Below the pieces are notes generated by a model. That model saw nothing but the letters and a program-made list of their open reading frames with translations, did not search any database and was not told the DNA's origin. From a virus, in the IMG/VR virus record IMGVR_UViG_3300035698_000347, positions 1 to 20,280 of that record: 20,280 bases of DNA; one strand, given 5' to 3'. The position numbers were made by a program, and so were the translations under genes. This document shows positions 6,421-13,174 of the stretch, piece after piece (the first letter of the stretch is position 1; each line of letters begins with the position of its first letter).

Positions 6421-7014
6421 ATGGACAATTTAAAAAACTTAACAAAATCAGAACATCGAAACGCTGAAAGAACTGCGTTTATGCGCAGGCTAATAAAAAA
6501 GAATATTGCTCCAGTTCAATACTATGTTTATTTAAAAAACCAATTGTTTGTATACACTACGTTAGAATATTATGCAGGGCTTAAAGGTATTTTTGAAGGT
6601 GAAATGTCAAAATTAGAAAGATCTTCTTCATTACTTCAAGATGTTTTGGAAATGGAATCGATTGAAAATTTTAATAACACTGATGACGATTTAATACTTT
6701 TAGCCGCTAAAGACTACGTAAAATATATTGAAGAAATACAAGACGATAAAGATAGGCTCTTTGCTCACGTTTATGTAAGGCATATGGGTGATTTATCTGG
6801 CGGGCAAATGATTAAAAAATTAGTACCAGGTCCTATATCCTTTTATGAATTCGATGGCGACACCGAAGATCTTAAAGGCAAAATAAGAGAAAAACTACAT
6901 GACGGCCTGGTTGATGAAGCTAAAGTTTGTTTCAGCATGGTTCAAAAATTTTTAGAAGAATTGGAACAATATTTTAATGGAACAGACACCGAAGCTGTGG
7001 AAAACGTTGAATGA
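6421..7014 (+). CDS. ho1: Heme oxygenase (heme to biliverdin)
   Basis: A 197-residue heme oxygenase that would open the heme ring to biliverdin IX-alpha, releasing CO and Fe2+, with electrons from ferredoxin or another reductant. The proximal heme ligand is His12 in TKSEHRNAE. The distal-helix signature GDLSGGQ is at 123-129, preceded by RHM. The protein is all-helical as expected and somewhat shorter than cyanobacterial HO1. No membrane anchor. It is expressed from the consensus sigma70 promoter at 6356 and overlaps the bilin reductase gene by 38 bases, so the two steps are probably made together. Cyanophages carry ho1; here the surroundings lack photosynthesis genes. The alternative of iron scavenging from heme is less likely given the adjacent reductase. 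Confidence 0.93.
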   Translation: MDNLKNLTKSEHRNAERTAFMRRLIKKNIAPVQYYVYLKNQLFVYTTLEYYAGLKGIFEGEMSKLERSSSLLQDVLEMESIENFNNTDDDLILLAAKDYVKYIEEIQDDKDRLFAHVYVRHMGDLSGGQMIKKLVPGPISFYEFDGDTEDLKGKIREKLHDGLVDEAKVCFSMVQKFLEELEQYFNGTDTEAVENVE

Positions 7015-7666
7015 ATATGCCAACTATTTAGAAGCAAGGTTTGACGAAGTCTTTGAACGTTACGAAGAACCAAAAATAAATAAGTTAAATTTTAAAAATT
7101 GGAACAACACTTTTTGGAGTTCTAATGTTATTCGTAAGTGTCATTTAAAAACAATTGTACCTAAAGACGGGCGCGACCATTGGCTAATGCATGTAAACGT
7201 GTTTCCGAACACGAATATAGAATTGCCAATCCTTGGGTTTAATATCGCAGCTAGCCCTAAAAAGATTACTAGTTCGTTTATGGACTATAGCCCTTTATAT
7301 GGATTTCCACATCCGTATCACGATTATATGGAAATGCGTGTTGCTGGTTTGGAATGGAACATGCCACAGAATTTGCCACCCTGGGCCAGTGAAATCTTTT
7401 CAGGAGATGTGCTTACAGCTGACAACATTGATACTGATGCGGAACTCAACCATTTTATCCAAGTCATGACCGATTTGGTAGATTATTACCTAGACAATTT
7501 AAATGCGAATGCGCTCGAAACTCAGCGTGATATAAAGCCATTATTAAACAGATATTGTCAAAATCAAAAACTAAATCCGCATTTACATCGTTCTATTTTG
7601 GCTATGGGCATATCAGAGCAAGATAAAAACGATTACGTAAACAACGTATTGTTTGAAGAAATTTAA
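6977..7666 (+). CDS. pcyX: Ferredoxin-dependent bilin reductase (PcyX-like)
   Basis: A 229-residue FDBR that would reduce biliverdin to a phycobilin. The core motif is clear: RKCHLK at 53-58, MHVNVFP at 71-77, ELPILGFNIAA at 82-92, and FMDYSP at 101-106, followed by the C-terminal RYCQNQKLNPH at 192-202 and VLFEE. By motif position His72 and Asp103 correspond to the catalytic His88 and Asp105 of cyanobacterial PcyA, while the PcyA Glu76 position (HLE) appears to be Lys58 here. Loss of that Glu with retention of the His/Asp pair fits the phage PcyX group, reported to make phycoerythrobilin, better than true PcyA. The choice among PcyX, PcyA, PebA and PebS needs an alignment. No ferredoxin gene is in the window. 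The ATG at 6977 lies inside the heme oxygenase gene; an in-frame TTG at 7007 is an alternative start. Confidence 0.85.
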   Translation: MEQTPKLWKTLNEYANYLEARFDEVFERYEEPKINKLNFKNWNNTFWSSNVIRKCHLKTIVPKDGRDHWLMHVNVFPNTNIELPILGFNIAASPKKITSSFMDYSPLYGFPHPYHDYMEMRVAGLEWNMPQNLPPWASEIFSGDVLTADNIDTDAELNHFIQVMTDLVDYYLDNLNANALETQRDIKPLLNRYCQNQKLNPHLHRSILAMGISEQDKNDYVNNVLFEEI

Positions 7667-7876
7667 ATGAAAATATTCAAAGCTATTGCTGCCTATACCA
7701 ACAATTCACCAAAAAAACAGTTGACATACATGCACTGTTGTGATAATATTAATATTATTAGTAATGAAACAGTCCTAAACTTTTCGAACCACAAGTATTT
7801 AATAACTGTGGTTTGCTGTAGTAATTGTGGTAGTAAAAAAGCAACCTCTTACATTAAACACATAAAGGAGATATAA
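7667..7876 (+). CDS. Small cysteine-rich protein after the bilin reductase
   Basis: A 69-residue protein whose ATG follows the reductase stop without a gap. It has five Cys (24, 25, 50, 51, 54) in two clusters, MHCCDN and CCSNCGSKK, with His23 nearby, a layout that could bind zinc as a small ribbon; it is not a recognisable 2Fe-2S or 4Fe-4S ferredoxin. Basic overall (Lys-rich ends). A possible internal promoter at 7721 and a 16-bp palindrome lie in its coding region. Function unknown; its position suggests co-expression with the bilin genes. Confidence 0.5.
   Translation: MKIFKAIAAYTNNSPKKQLTYMHCCDNINIISNETVLNFSNHKYLITVVCCSNCGSKKATSYIKHIKEI
7721..7749 (+). promoter_or_regulatory. Possible internal sigma70 promoter for gp33/gp59
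   Basis: A perfect TTGACA (7721-7726), then 17 bases to TAATAT (7744-7749), which has TG two bases upstream as in extended -10 promoters. It would serve the genes from 7877 to 8884. It lies inside a coding region, so support is moderate. Confidence 0.4.
7743..7758. repeat. 16-bp perfect AT palindrome over the possible -10 box
   Basis: ATAATATT followed by its exact complement AATATTAT with no spacer. It overlaps the candidate -10 element and could be an operator; AT-rich palindromes also arise by chance. Confidence 0.5.
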
Positions 7877-8077
7877 ATGATTGTAAATAAATTCCTAAAA
7901 GAAAAGTCAGGACAAAATTTACGCGCTGAAATTCATTCTGACGTGGATGGATATAACGTCAAATATTTTATAAATGAAACCATGCAAACTCAAAAAACAT
8001 TTGCAGGGCAAACTATTCGACAAGTTGAAGATGAAGCAAAAGGATGGATTAATTCGGTAGGAGTTATAAACGGTTAA
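7877..8077 (+). CDS. Small conserved marine T4-like phage protein
   Basis: A 66-residue protein with an excellent ribosome site (AAAGGAGATATAA before ATG). It contains RAEIHSDVDGYNVKYFINE, predicted to be a beta-hairpin, then an acidic helix ending GWINSVGVING. I recall similar proteins just upstream of gp33/gp59 in T4-like cyanophages, of unknown role. The stop overlaps the gp33-like start (TAATG), so a link with late transcription or helicase loading is plausible but not shown. Confidence 0.65.
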   Translation: MIVNKFLKEKSGQNLRAEIHSDVDGYNVKYFINETMQTQKTFAGQTIRQVEDEAKGWINSVGVING

Positions 8078-8310
8078 TGATAGAAACTAGAACCCCGGAA
8101 AAAATTCACTTGGCAATTCAAGACAAATTAAAAAGAGGAGCAACTTATATTGATGCTCTTGTTACCTATGCCAAAGAAAACAATCTTGAAATTGAAACAG
8201 TCGCAAATATAGTTAAAAAATCTACAATCATAAAGCAAAAAATAAAATCCGAAGCTTTAGAAATGAGATTGGTAAAAAAGGAAGAAAATGACGTCACTGA
8301 ATTATGCTAA
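8077..8310 (+). CDS. 33: gp33-like late transcription co-activator
   Basis: A 77-residue, helical, charged protein. The stretch YIDALVTYAKENNLEIETVA, then NIVKKSTIIKQKIKSEAL, matches the pattern I know for gp33 of marine T4-like phages, which bridges RNA polymerase and the sliding clamp at late promoters. T4 gp33 is longer (112 residues); marine versions are short. Position directly before gp59 is the usual one, and the TATAAATA promoters in the window call for a gp55/gp33 system. Identification by short motif and context, so moderately sure. It ends in VTELC rather than an obvious clamp-binding hydrophobic tail, which is worth checking. Confidence 0.6.
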   Translation: MIETRTPEKIHLAIQDKLKRGATYIDALVTYAKENNLEIETVANIVKKSTIIKQKIKSEALEMRLVKKEENDVTELC

Positions 8311-8884
8311 TGAAGCATCGTTTCGAGTTTATGTCAACTATCTAGCACTTAAGAAACATTTCGATACTGATGGTTATGATTATCACAAATATAATGGAAA
8401 AATTAGAGCTTCTTTCGATAAATTTCAAACACGAAACGATGCATTCTTTTTTTATAAGTTATCGAAAAAAGAAGATCCGTTAAAAATTCTTATCGCCAAT
8501 CTAGTTCGTAATCCAAAGGCTTGGATACGAGAAATAGTCGAAGATCGTGGTGAAGAAATATATGCCGAATGGGAAAAGAGAATGGATTCTCTAACCTATT
8601 CGTATAAAATGGATTTAAAAAAACTAAAAGACAACTATCACGACAACCTAGCTGTTAACGACGGGCAGCATCCTTATATAATGACTATGTATTTCCAAAA
8701 GGAAATTTCTATTGAAACTTTTACTATACTTTCAAAGATTTCTAATGTTTATGACTATTGGGAAGAAAAAGTAGTTGACAAATTCGTTGCACGTGATATA
8801 ATAAGATTATCCAAGAAATATTATCCATTCTTGGAAATAGACCAAAAAAAGTTTTCTGCAATCACTAAAGAATACTTTTTTTAA
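8288..8884 (+). CDS. 59: gp59 helicase loader
   Basis: A 198-residue, helical, basic protein matching T4 gp59 (217 residues), which loads the gp41 helicase onto gp32-coated forked or recombination DNA. Family-typical segments are YDYHKYNGK near residue 31, TRNDAFFFYKLSKK near 48, LIANLVRNPKAWI near 69, YAEWEKRM, EISIETFTIL near 139, and YYPFLEIDQKKF near the end, each with a T4 counterpart (YDVIKYN, FFQKLSEKY, FISNLVANQDAWI, IISFETFILL). It starts 23 bases before the end of the gp33-like gene after AAGGAAG. Its partners gp32 and gp41 are encoded downstream in this window. Confidence 0.88.
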   Translation: MTSLNYANEASFRVYVNYLALKKHFDTDGYDYHKYNGKIRASFDKFQTRNDAFFFYKLSKKEDPLKILIANLVRNPKAWIREIVEDRGEEIYAEWEKRMDSLTYSYKMDLKKLKDNYHDNLAVNDGQHPYIMTMYFQKEISIETFTILSKISNVYDYWEEKVVDKFVARDIIRLSKKYYPFLEIDQKKFSAITKEYFF

Positions 8885-8892
8885 TATAAATA
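8885..8892 (+). promoter_or_regulatory. T4-type late promoter for gene 32 (TATAAATA)
   Basis: Exact match just after the gp59 stop and preceded by a T run; 76 bases upstream of the gp32 ATG. T4 gene 32 also has late expression in addition to early and middle. Confidence 0.75.
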
Positions 8893-8967
8893 GATGGTGG
8901 AATAAATCCACAACATACATCGCAATATAAACCAATGCTATATAACGCAAAACTAGGAGACACAAAT

Positions 8968-9906
8968 ATGACAATGTCATTTGATGCACTTAAAAAGAAC
9001 CGTTCATCTTCACTCGATAAGTTGAACTCACAGCTCTCACAAATCGCAACAAAGAGCTATTCAGATCCTAACGAAGGTAAATTTTGGAAACCAACACGTG
9101 ATAAAGCAGGTAACGGTTTCGCAATCATACGCTTTCTTCCTCCATCATCGGGAGAAGAAATGCCATTCGCTAGACTCTGGGACCACGGATTTCAAGGTCC
9201 AACCGGTTTGTGGTATATCGAAAACTCTCTTACGACAATCGGAAAAGACGATCCAGTTTCAGAATTTAATTCAAAGCTCTGGAACAGTGGTGTCGAACAA
9301 GATAAAGAGCAAGCTCGTAAACAAAAACGCCGCCTTAAATATATATCAAACGTTTATATAGTTAAAGATAGTGGCAACCCTGATAATGATGGAAAAGTAT
9401 TCATGTATCAGTTTGGCAAGAAAATCTTTGATAAGCTAAATGATTTGATGAACCCATCCTTTGAGGATGAAAGTCCAGTCAATCCGTTTGATTTTTGGGA
9501 AGGCGCAAACTTCCGTCTCAAAATCCGACAGTTTGAAGGATATCCAAACTACGACAAATCAGAATTTGACGGCCCATCGCCGCTATTTGAAGATGATGAT
9601 GAATTGGAGGGAGTTTGGAAGCAACAGCATTCTCTGCAAGAATTGGTTGATGAAAAGAACTTTAAATCATATGGAGATCTAAAAGCAAAAATGTATCGTG
9701 TTCTAAATCTCACTGGTGATTCTCCGCTGTCAACAAATACAGCAGATGATGATACAGATAATGATCTTGACATGAGCAAGTTTGGAAAATCTGCTGATGC
9801 ACCTACGATGAAAGAAGAAACATCTTCGGCATCAACATCGCAAACAGATAGTATTAGTGATGATGACGAAGATCTCGCAATGTTTAGAGACCTCGTTAAA
9901 GGTTAA
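8968..9906 (+). CDS. 32: gp32 single-stranded DNA-binding protein
   Basis: A 312-residue T4 gp32 homologue that coats single-stranded DNA in replication and recombination. I choose the ATG at 8968, after AGGAGA with 7-base spacing, over 8935. A basic/Ser N-terminus (KKNRSSSL, 9-16) resembles the T4 LAST motif for cooperativity. The core includes KAGNGFAIIRFLP (46-58), DHGFQG (72-77) and WYIEN (82-86), then KVFMYQFGKKIFDKL and WEGANFRLKI. The C-terminus is a long acidic, Ser/Thr-rich tail ending DDDEDLAMFRDLVKG, the protein-interaction tail. The zinc-binding cysteines of T4 gp32 are absent: DPVSEF replaces the CPVC segment and there is no Cys in the protein, although His73 is kept. This zinc-less form also occurs in marine T4-like phages as I recall. 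Confidence 0.93.
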   Translation: MTMSFDALKKNRSSSLDKLNSQLSQIATKSYSDPNEGKFWKPTRDKAGNGFAIIRFLPPSSGEEMPFARLWDHGFQGPTGLWYIENSLTTIGKDDPVSEFNSKLWNSGVEQDKEQARKQKRRLKYISNVYIVKDSGNPDNDGKVFMYQFGKKIFDKLNDLMNPSFEDESPVNPFDFWEGANFRLKIRQFEGYPNYDKSEFDGPSPLFEDDDELEGVWKQQHSLQELVDEKNFKSYGDLKAKMYRVLNLTGDSPLSTNTADDDTDNDLDMSKFGKSADAPTMKEETSSASTSQTDSISDDDEDLAMFRDLVKG

Positions 9907-9910
9907 CAAA

Positions 9911-9934
9911 GAGAAGGGGCTTCGGCCCCTTCTC
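9911..9934 (+). terminator. C(UUCG)G hairpin after gene 32, without T run
   Basis: A 10-bp perfect stem (9911-9920 with 9925-9934) with a UUCG tetraloop. Unlike the hairpin at 981 it is followed by CATATCT, not a T run, so it may be a partial terminator, a 3' mRNA-stabilising element or a processing barrier instead. Confidence 0.6.
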
Positions 9935-9953
9935 ATATCTAGGAGGTTAAAAC

Positions 9954-10280
9954 ATGGCTAATAAAATATACGAAGAAGTTTTAGATTTCGATTTTGGGTT
10001 TACTTTTATAGACGAAGAACTGCAAGAAAAAGAACTTGCGGCTGCTGACACTATTCAACAAGTAAGCTCAGAAAAGCAAACACTTGAAGATCAGCTTAAT
10101 GATTCAAAAGTTGCTGCTGATGATTTGGAATATAGATTAGAACTTTTATATAAATCTATTGTACCATTTTTAAATAATCTTTGCAAAAATCCCGATAAAT
10201 CAACAATCTTTTGGCCTGATAGAGTTTCTAAAATTCAATCCTATCAAGCTAAACTGCTTTCAATCGCAGAAGGAAAATAA
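9954..10280 (+). CDS. Conserved small helical protein between gp32 and UvsX
   Basis: A 108-residue acidic protein with a very strong ribosome site (AGGAGG). The N-terminus (YEEVLDFDFGFTFIDEEL) is hydrophobic-acidic. Residues about 25-70 are a probable coiled coil, and the C-terminus carries NPDKSTIFWPDRVSKI before a basic helix. I know similar proteins from T4-like marine phages in this region but no function. Its location, one base before uvsX and immediately after gp32, suggests involvement in recombination or replication; the acidic FDFGF segment could be a peptide that binds a partner protein. These are inferences. Confidence 0.7.
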   Translation: MANKIYEEVLDFDFGFTFIDEELQEKELAAADTIQQVSSEKQTLEDQLNDSKVAADDLEYRLELLYKSIVPFLNNLCKNPDKSTIFWPDRVSKIQSYQAKLLSIAEGK

Positions 10281-10281
10281 T

Positions 10282-11391
10282 ATGAGTCTACTATTAGACA
10301 AACTTGTGAAAAACTCTACCATTAAACTTACAGCTCAACTTACTGAGTCGAAAGTTTTTGGTAAAAAGGAAATGGCACCAACACCAGTTCCTATGGTAAA
10401 TGTAGCTCTTTCTGGTGATATCGATGGTGGATTATCCCCAGGCCTTTTGGTTTTGGCTGGTCCGTCTAAACACTTTAAGTCTGCGTTTGCGCTATTAACA
10501 GCAGCTGCATATATGAACAAATATAAAGATGCAATTTTACTGTTTTATGATTCAGAATTTGGTACACCACAAGCATATTTTGAATCGTTTGGTATTGACA
10601 TGGATCGAGTAGTTCATACACCAATTACTAATGTTGAAGAACTTAAGTTTGATATCGCAAGTCAGCTTGATGCAATTGATAAAAAAGATCATGTATGTAT
10701 TATCATTGACTCTGTAGGCAACCTTGCATCTAAGAAAGAAGTCGAAGACGCAATGAATGAAAAATCTGTTGCGGATATGTCTCGTGCAAAGGCTCTTAAA
10801 TCTTTGTTCCGTATTGTAACACCGCATCTTAATTTGAAAGATATCCCACTTATTGCCGTGAATCATACTTATCAGGAAATCGGTTTGTTTCCAAAGGCTA
10901 TCGTATCAGGCGGCACAGGCATATATTATTCGGCCACGGCTATTTGGATTGTTGGTCGCCAGCAAGACAAAGTTGGTACTGAGGTCCAAGGTTATCACTT
11001 TGTTATTAATATTGAAAAATCACGGCACGTTAAAGAGAAATCCAAAATTCCAATTACTGTATCTTGGGACGGTGGTATTGTTAAATGGTCAGGTTTGATG
11101 GACGTTGCTGAAAAGGGTGGATATCTACGTAAACCAAAGGTTGGTTGGTATGAGGCAGTAGATCCAGCAACTGGTGAAATACTTTCAGAAAAACTAATGC
11201 GAGCTAAGGAAGTAAATGACAATGGCGATTTTTGGAATATGATGTTTGAAAAAACTGATTTCAAAGCCTACGTTCACGATCGCTTTACAATCGGTGCATC
11301 TGGTAGTATTATGCGTGAAGACGATAGTAATAGCAGATCAAAGTCATTGGACGATTTGGCAGAAGCTAATAGCGAAGATGATCTAATTTAA
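10282..11391 (+). CDS. uvsX: UvsX recombinase (RecA-like)
   Basis: A 369-residue T4 UvsX homologue (T4: 391), the strand-exchange ATPase for recombination-dependent replication, acting with gp32 and gp41. Walker A is GPSKHFKS at 60-67, matching the T4 GPSKSFKS form. FYDSEFGTP (88-95) is the catalytic Glu region and CIIIDSVGNL (139-148) is Walker B. AVNHTYQEIGLFPKAIVSGG (192-211) corresponds to the DNA-binding loop region that ends GGTGIYYSA. The C-terminus is acidic (AEANSEDDLI), similar to T4 UvsX. The gene lies one base after the preceding ORF. Highly confident. Confidence 0.95.
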   Translation: MSLLLDKLVKNSTIKLTAQLTESKVFGKKEMAPTPVPMVNVALSGDIDGGLSPGLLVLAGPSKHFKSAFALLTAAAYMNKYKDAILLFYDSEFGTPQAYFESFGIDMDRVVHTPITNVEELKFDIASQLDAIDKKDHVCIIIDSVGNLASKKEVEDAMNEKSVADMSRAKALKSLFRIVTPHLNLKDIPLIAVNHTYQEIGLFPKAIVSGGTGIYYSATAIWIVGRQQDKVGTEVQGYHFVINIEKSRHVKEKSKIPITVSWDGGIVKWSGLMDVAEKGGYLRKPKVGWYEAVDPATGEILSEKLMRAKEVNDNGDFWNMMFEKTDFKAYVHDRFTIGASGSIMREDDSNSRSKSLDDLAEANSEDDLI

Positions 11392-11394
11392 TTG

Positions 11395-11423
11395 TTGACA
11401 ATTCTATGATATAGTGATATATT
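11395..11423 (+). promoter_or_regulatory. Sigma70 promoter for the gp41 helicase gene
   Basis: Perfect TTGACA (11395-11400), 17-base spacer, TATATT (11418-11423) with an extended -10 TG at 11415-11416. It starts four bases after the uvsX stop. Start of transcription near 11430 leaves a leader of about 68 bases before the helicase ATG. Confidence 0.85.
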
Positions 11424-11442
11424 AAAATTAATTACAAAGGTG

Positions 11443-11481
11443 ATGGCATTGATCTGTGATTGGTGCCATTACTCATCTTAA
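11443..11481 (+). CDS. Possible 12-codon leader peptide before gene 41
   Basis: ATG at 11443 opens MALICDWCHYSS and ends at TAA. It is the first ATG in the leader expected from the promoter at 11395. AAAGG lies only two bases upstream of the ATG, a poor spacing, so translation is doubtful. If translated it could couple or attenuate helicase expression. Low confidence. Confidence 0.2.
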   Translation: MALICDWCHYSS

Positions 11482-11497
11482 CAATGGAAAAATTTGT

Positions 11498-12928
11498 ATG
11501 ATTGAAAAAACAATATTATCTAATTTGATTTACAACGAAGAATATTGCAGAAGAGTATTCCCTTACATTAAGGAAGAATATTTCGATGATAATAGTCTTC
11601 GTAAAATCTTTTCAACATATTCGGATTATATGAACGAATATAAAGAGCCGCCATCAATTGAAGCTCTTAAAATCTCAATAGATAAACGTAAAGATCTAAA
11701 TGAAAGCGCGTATAAAGAAGTCACGAATTTAATTGATGAATTGAAGACGGACGAAAAAACAAACGAAACGTTTCTTGTTGATGAAACAGAAAAGTTCTGT
11801 CAGAATAAAGATTTGTATAATTCTATTCGTAAAGCTATTCTTATTCTTGACGGCCAAGATAAGGAAAATGATAAGGGTGCAATTCCAGGAATTCTTTCTG
11901 ATTCGCTCGGTATTAGTTTCGATACACATATTGGCCACGACTTTCTTGAAGATTTTGAGTCTAGGCATGAATACTACCACCGTAAAGAAGAACGCATTCC
12001 TTTTGACATTGATATTTTAAATAGTATCACAAAGGGTGGATTACCTCGTAAATCCATGACTGTATTACTAGCAACAACTGGTGGTGGTAAATCATTAGTT
12101 AAATGCCATATGGCCGCAGCTAGTTTAATGCATGGCAAAAACGTTTTGTATGTTACAATGGAACTTGCCGAAGAAGAGGTTGCTCGTCGTATTGATGCCA
12201 ATATTATGGACATTACACTCGATGAAGTAAAGGAAGTTCCGCTTGATGTATTTAAGAAGCAAATGGATCGTTACAAAACAAAAACTACAGGGAAGCTAGT
12301 TGTCAAAGAATATCCAACAGGTTCAGCTCACTCAGGCCATTTTAGACATCTTTTAAATGAAATGCGTCTAAAGAAAAACTTCGTACCCGATGTTGTCTTT
12401 ATTGATTATCTTAATATTTGTGCATCAGCAAGAGTAAAGGGTGCAGCCGCAGCAAATTCATATACACTAGTAAAATCTATTGCTGAAGAAATCCGTGGCC
12501 TTGCTATGGAATTTGATATTGCTATTGTAACCTCATCTCAGTTTAACCGTTCGGGATACGACAATTCTGATGTCGACTTAACAAATACCTCCGAGTCAAT
12601 GGGTATTACTCACACTGCAGATTGTATTCTTGGTCTTATTACATCAGAAGATTTAGAATCAAGAGGACAAATTATGATTAAGCAACTAAAAAATCGTTGG
12701 GGAGATTTAGGTTATTATCGTAGGTTTGTTGTAGGAATTGACCGTTCACGAATGAAACTGTTTAATCTTGAAGACGGAGCGCAACGAAACATTCAATCAG
12801 AATCATCCAATAGTAAAACAAATAACAATGATTCTGGATCGACGTTTGATAAATCTTCTTTTGGACAAAAGTGGGATATGAATTCAAACAAAAAGAAAAG
12901 TTTATTTGAAGTAGGAGAATTGCAATGA
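11498..12928 (+). CDS. 41: gp41 replicative DNA helicase (DnaB family)
   Basis: A 476-residue T4 gp41 homologue (T4: 475), the hexameric 5'-3' fork helicase working with primase and loaded by gp59. I choose ATG 11498 over GTG 11456 because MIEKTILSNLIYNEEYCRRV aligns with the T4 start MVEIILSHLIFDQAYFSKVW. The N-terminal hairpin domain is followed by RIPFDIDILNSITKGG (167-181), Walker A ATTGGGKS (192-199), the catalytic-Glu strand YVTMELAEEEVARRID (218-233), Walker B VVFIDYLNI (299-307), and TSSQFNRSGYDNSD with the sensor Gln. The C-terminus is Ser/Asn-rich. The gene is intact and carries no intein, although gp41 helicases are known hosts of split inteins in marine metagenomes. Confidence 0.95.
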   Translation: MIEKTILSNLIYNEEYCRRVFPYIKEEYFDDNSLRKIFSTYSDYMNEYKEPPSIEALKISIDKRKDLNESAYKEVTNLIDELKTDEKTNETFLVDETEKFCQNKDLYNSIRKAILILDGQDKENDKGAIPGILSDSLGISFDTHIGHDFLEDFESRHEYYHRKEERIPFDIDILNSITKGGLPRKSMTVLLATTGGGKSLVKCHMAAASLMHGKNVLYVTMELAEEEVARRIDANIMDITLDEVKEVPLDVFKKQMDRYKTKTTGKLVVKEYPTGSAHSGHFRHLLNEMRLKKNFVPDVVFIDYLNICASARVKGAAAANSYTLVKSIAEEIRGLAMEFDIAIVTSSQFNRSGYDNSDVDLTNTSESMGITHTADCILGLITSEDLESRGQIMIKQLKNRWGDLGYYRRFVVGIDRSRMKLFNLEDGAQRNIQSESSNSKTNNNDSGSTFDKSSFGQKWDMNSNKKKSLFEVGELQ

Positions 12929-13116
12929 GTTACTCAGTGAAAAAAAATAAAAACCAATACGATATTTTAGAAAAAAATACTGGAACTTTAATTCAAATTG
13001 GGCATAGTGAAAAGAACGCGAGAAATACCTGCAGGAAACTAAATTTAGGATCTGGTTTTGAAGGATGGACTCCACCATTCTTTTCTAAAAAAAATATCCT
13101 TGTTAATTTTTCGTAA
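12925..13116 (+). CDS. Small conserved phage protein
   Basis: A 63-residue protein overlapping the helicase stop (ATGA), with GAGAATTGCA upstream. It looks like an alpha/beta mini-domain: YDILEKNTGTLIQIGHSEKN (a strand pair) then ARNTCRKLNLGSGFEGWTPP. The LN.G.GF.GWTP.FF pattern is familiar from many T4-like marine phages. Function unknown; translationally coupled to the helicase. Confidence 0.7.
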   Translation: MSYSVKKNKNQYDILEKNTGTLIQIGHSEKNARNTCRKLNLGSGFEGWTPPFFSKKNILVNFS

Positions 13117-13135
13117 AGCATACCAAACACTTTTT

Positions 13136-13143
13136 TATAAATA
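13136..13143 (+). promoter_or_regulatory. T4-type late promoter (TATAAATA)
   Basis: Exact match after a T6 run, intergenic, 32 bases upstream of the ATG at 13175. It probably drives the operon of the nuclease-like gene and the fractured gene. Confidence 0.75.
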
Positions 13144-13174
13144 ATAGAAATTAAACCTATAATAGAGAATAGAT

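Noticed and set aside
6421-7666. Cyanophage origin based on the bilin genes
   Set aside because: The window contains no psbA, psbD, plastocyanin or phycobilisome-related genes; the DUF1127 pair and porin type favour an alphaproteobacterial host. Not excluded without the rest of the genome.
7667-7876. Small ferredoxin serving the bilin reductase
   Set aside because: The five cysteines do not match the spacing of 2Fe-2S (CxxxxCxxC...C) or 4Fe-4S (CxxCxxC) ferredoxins.
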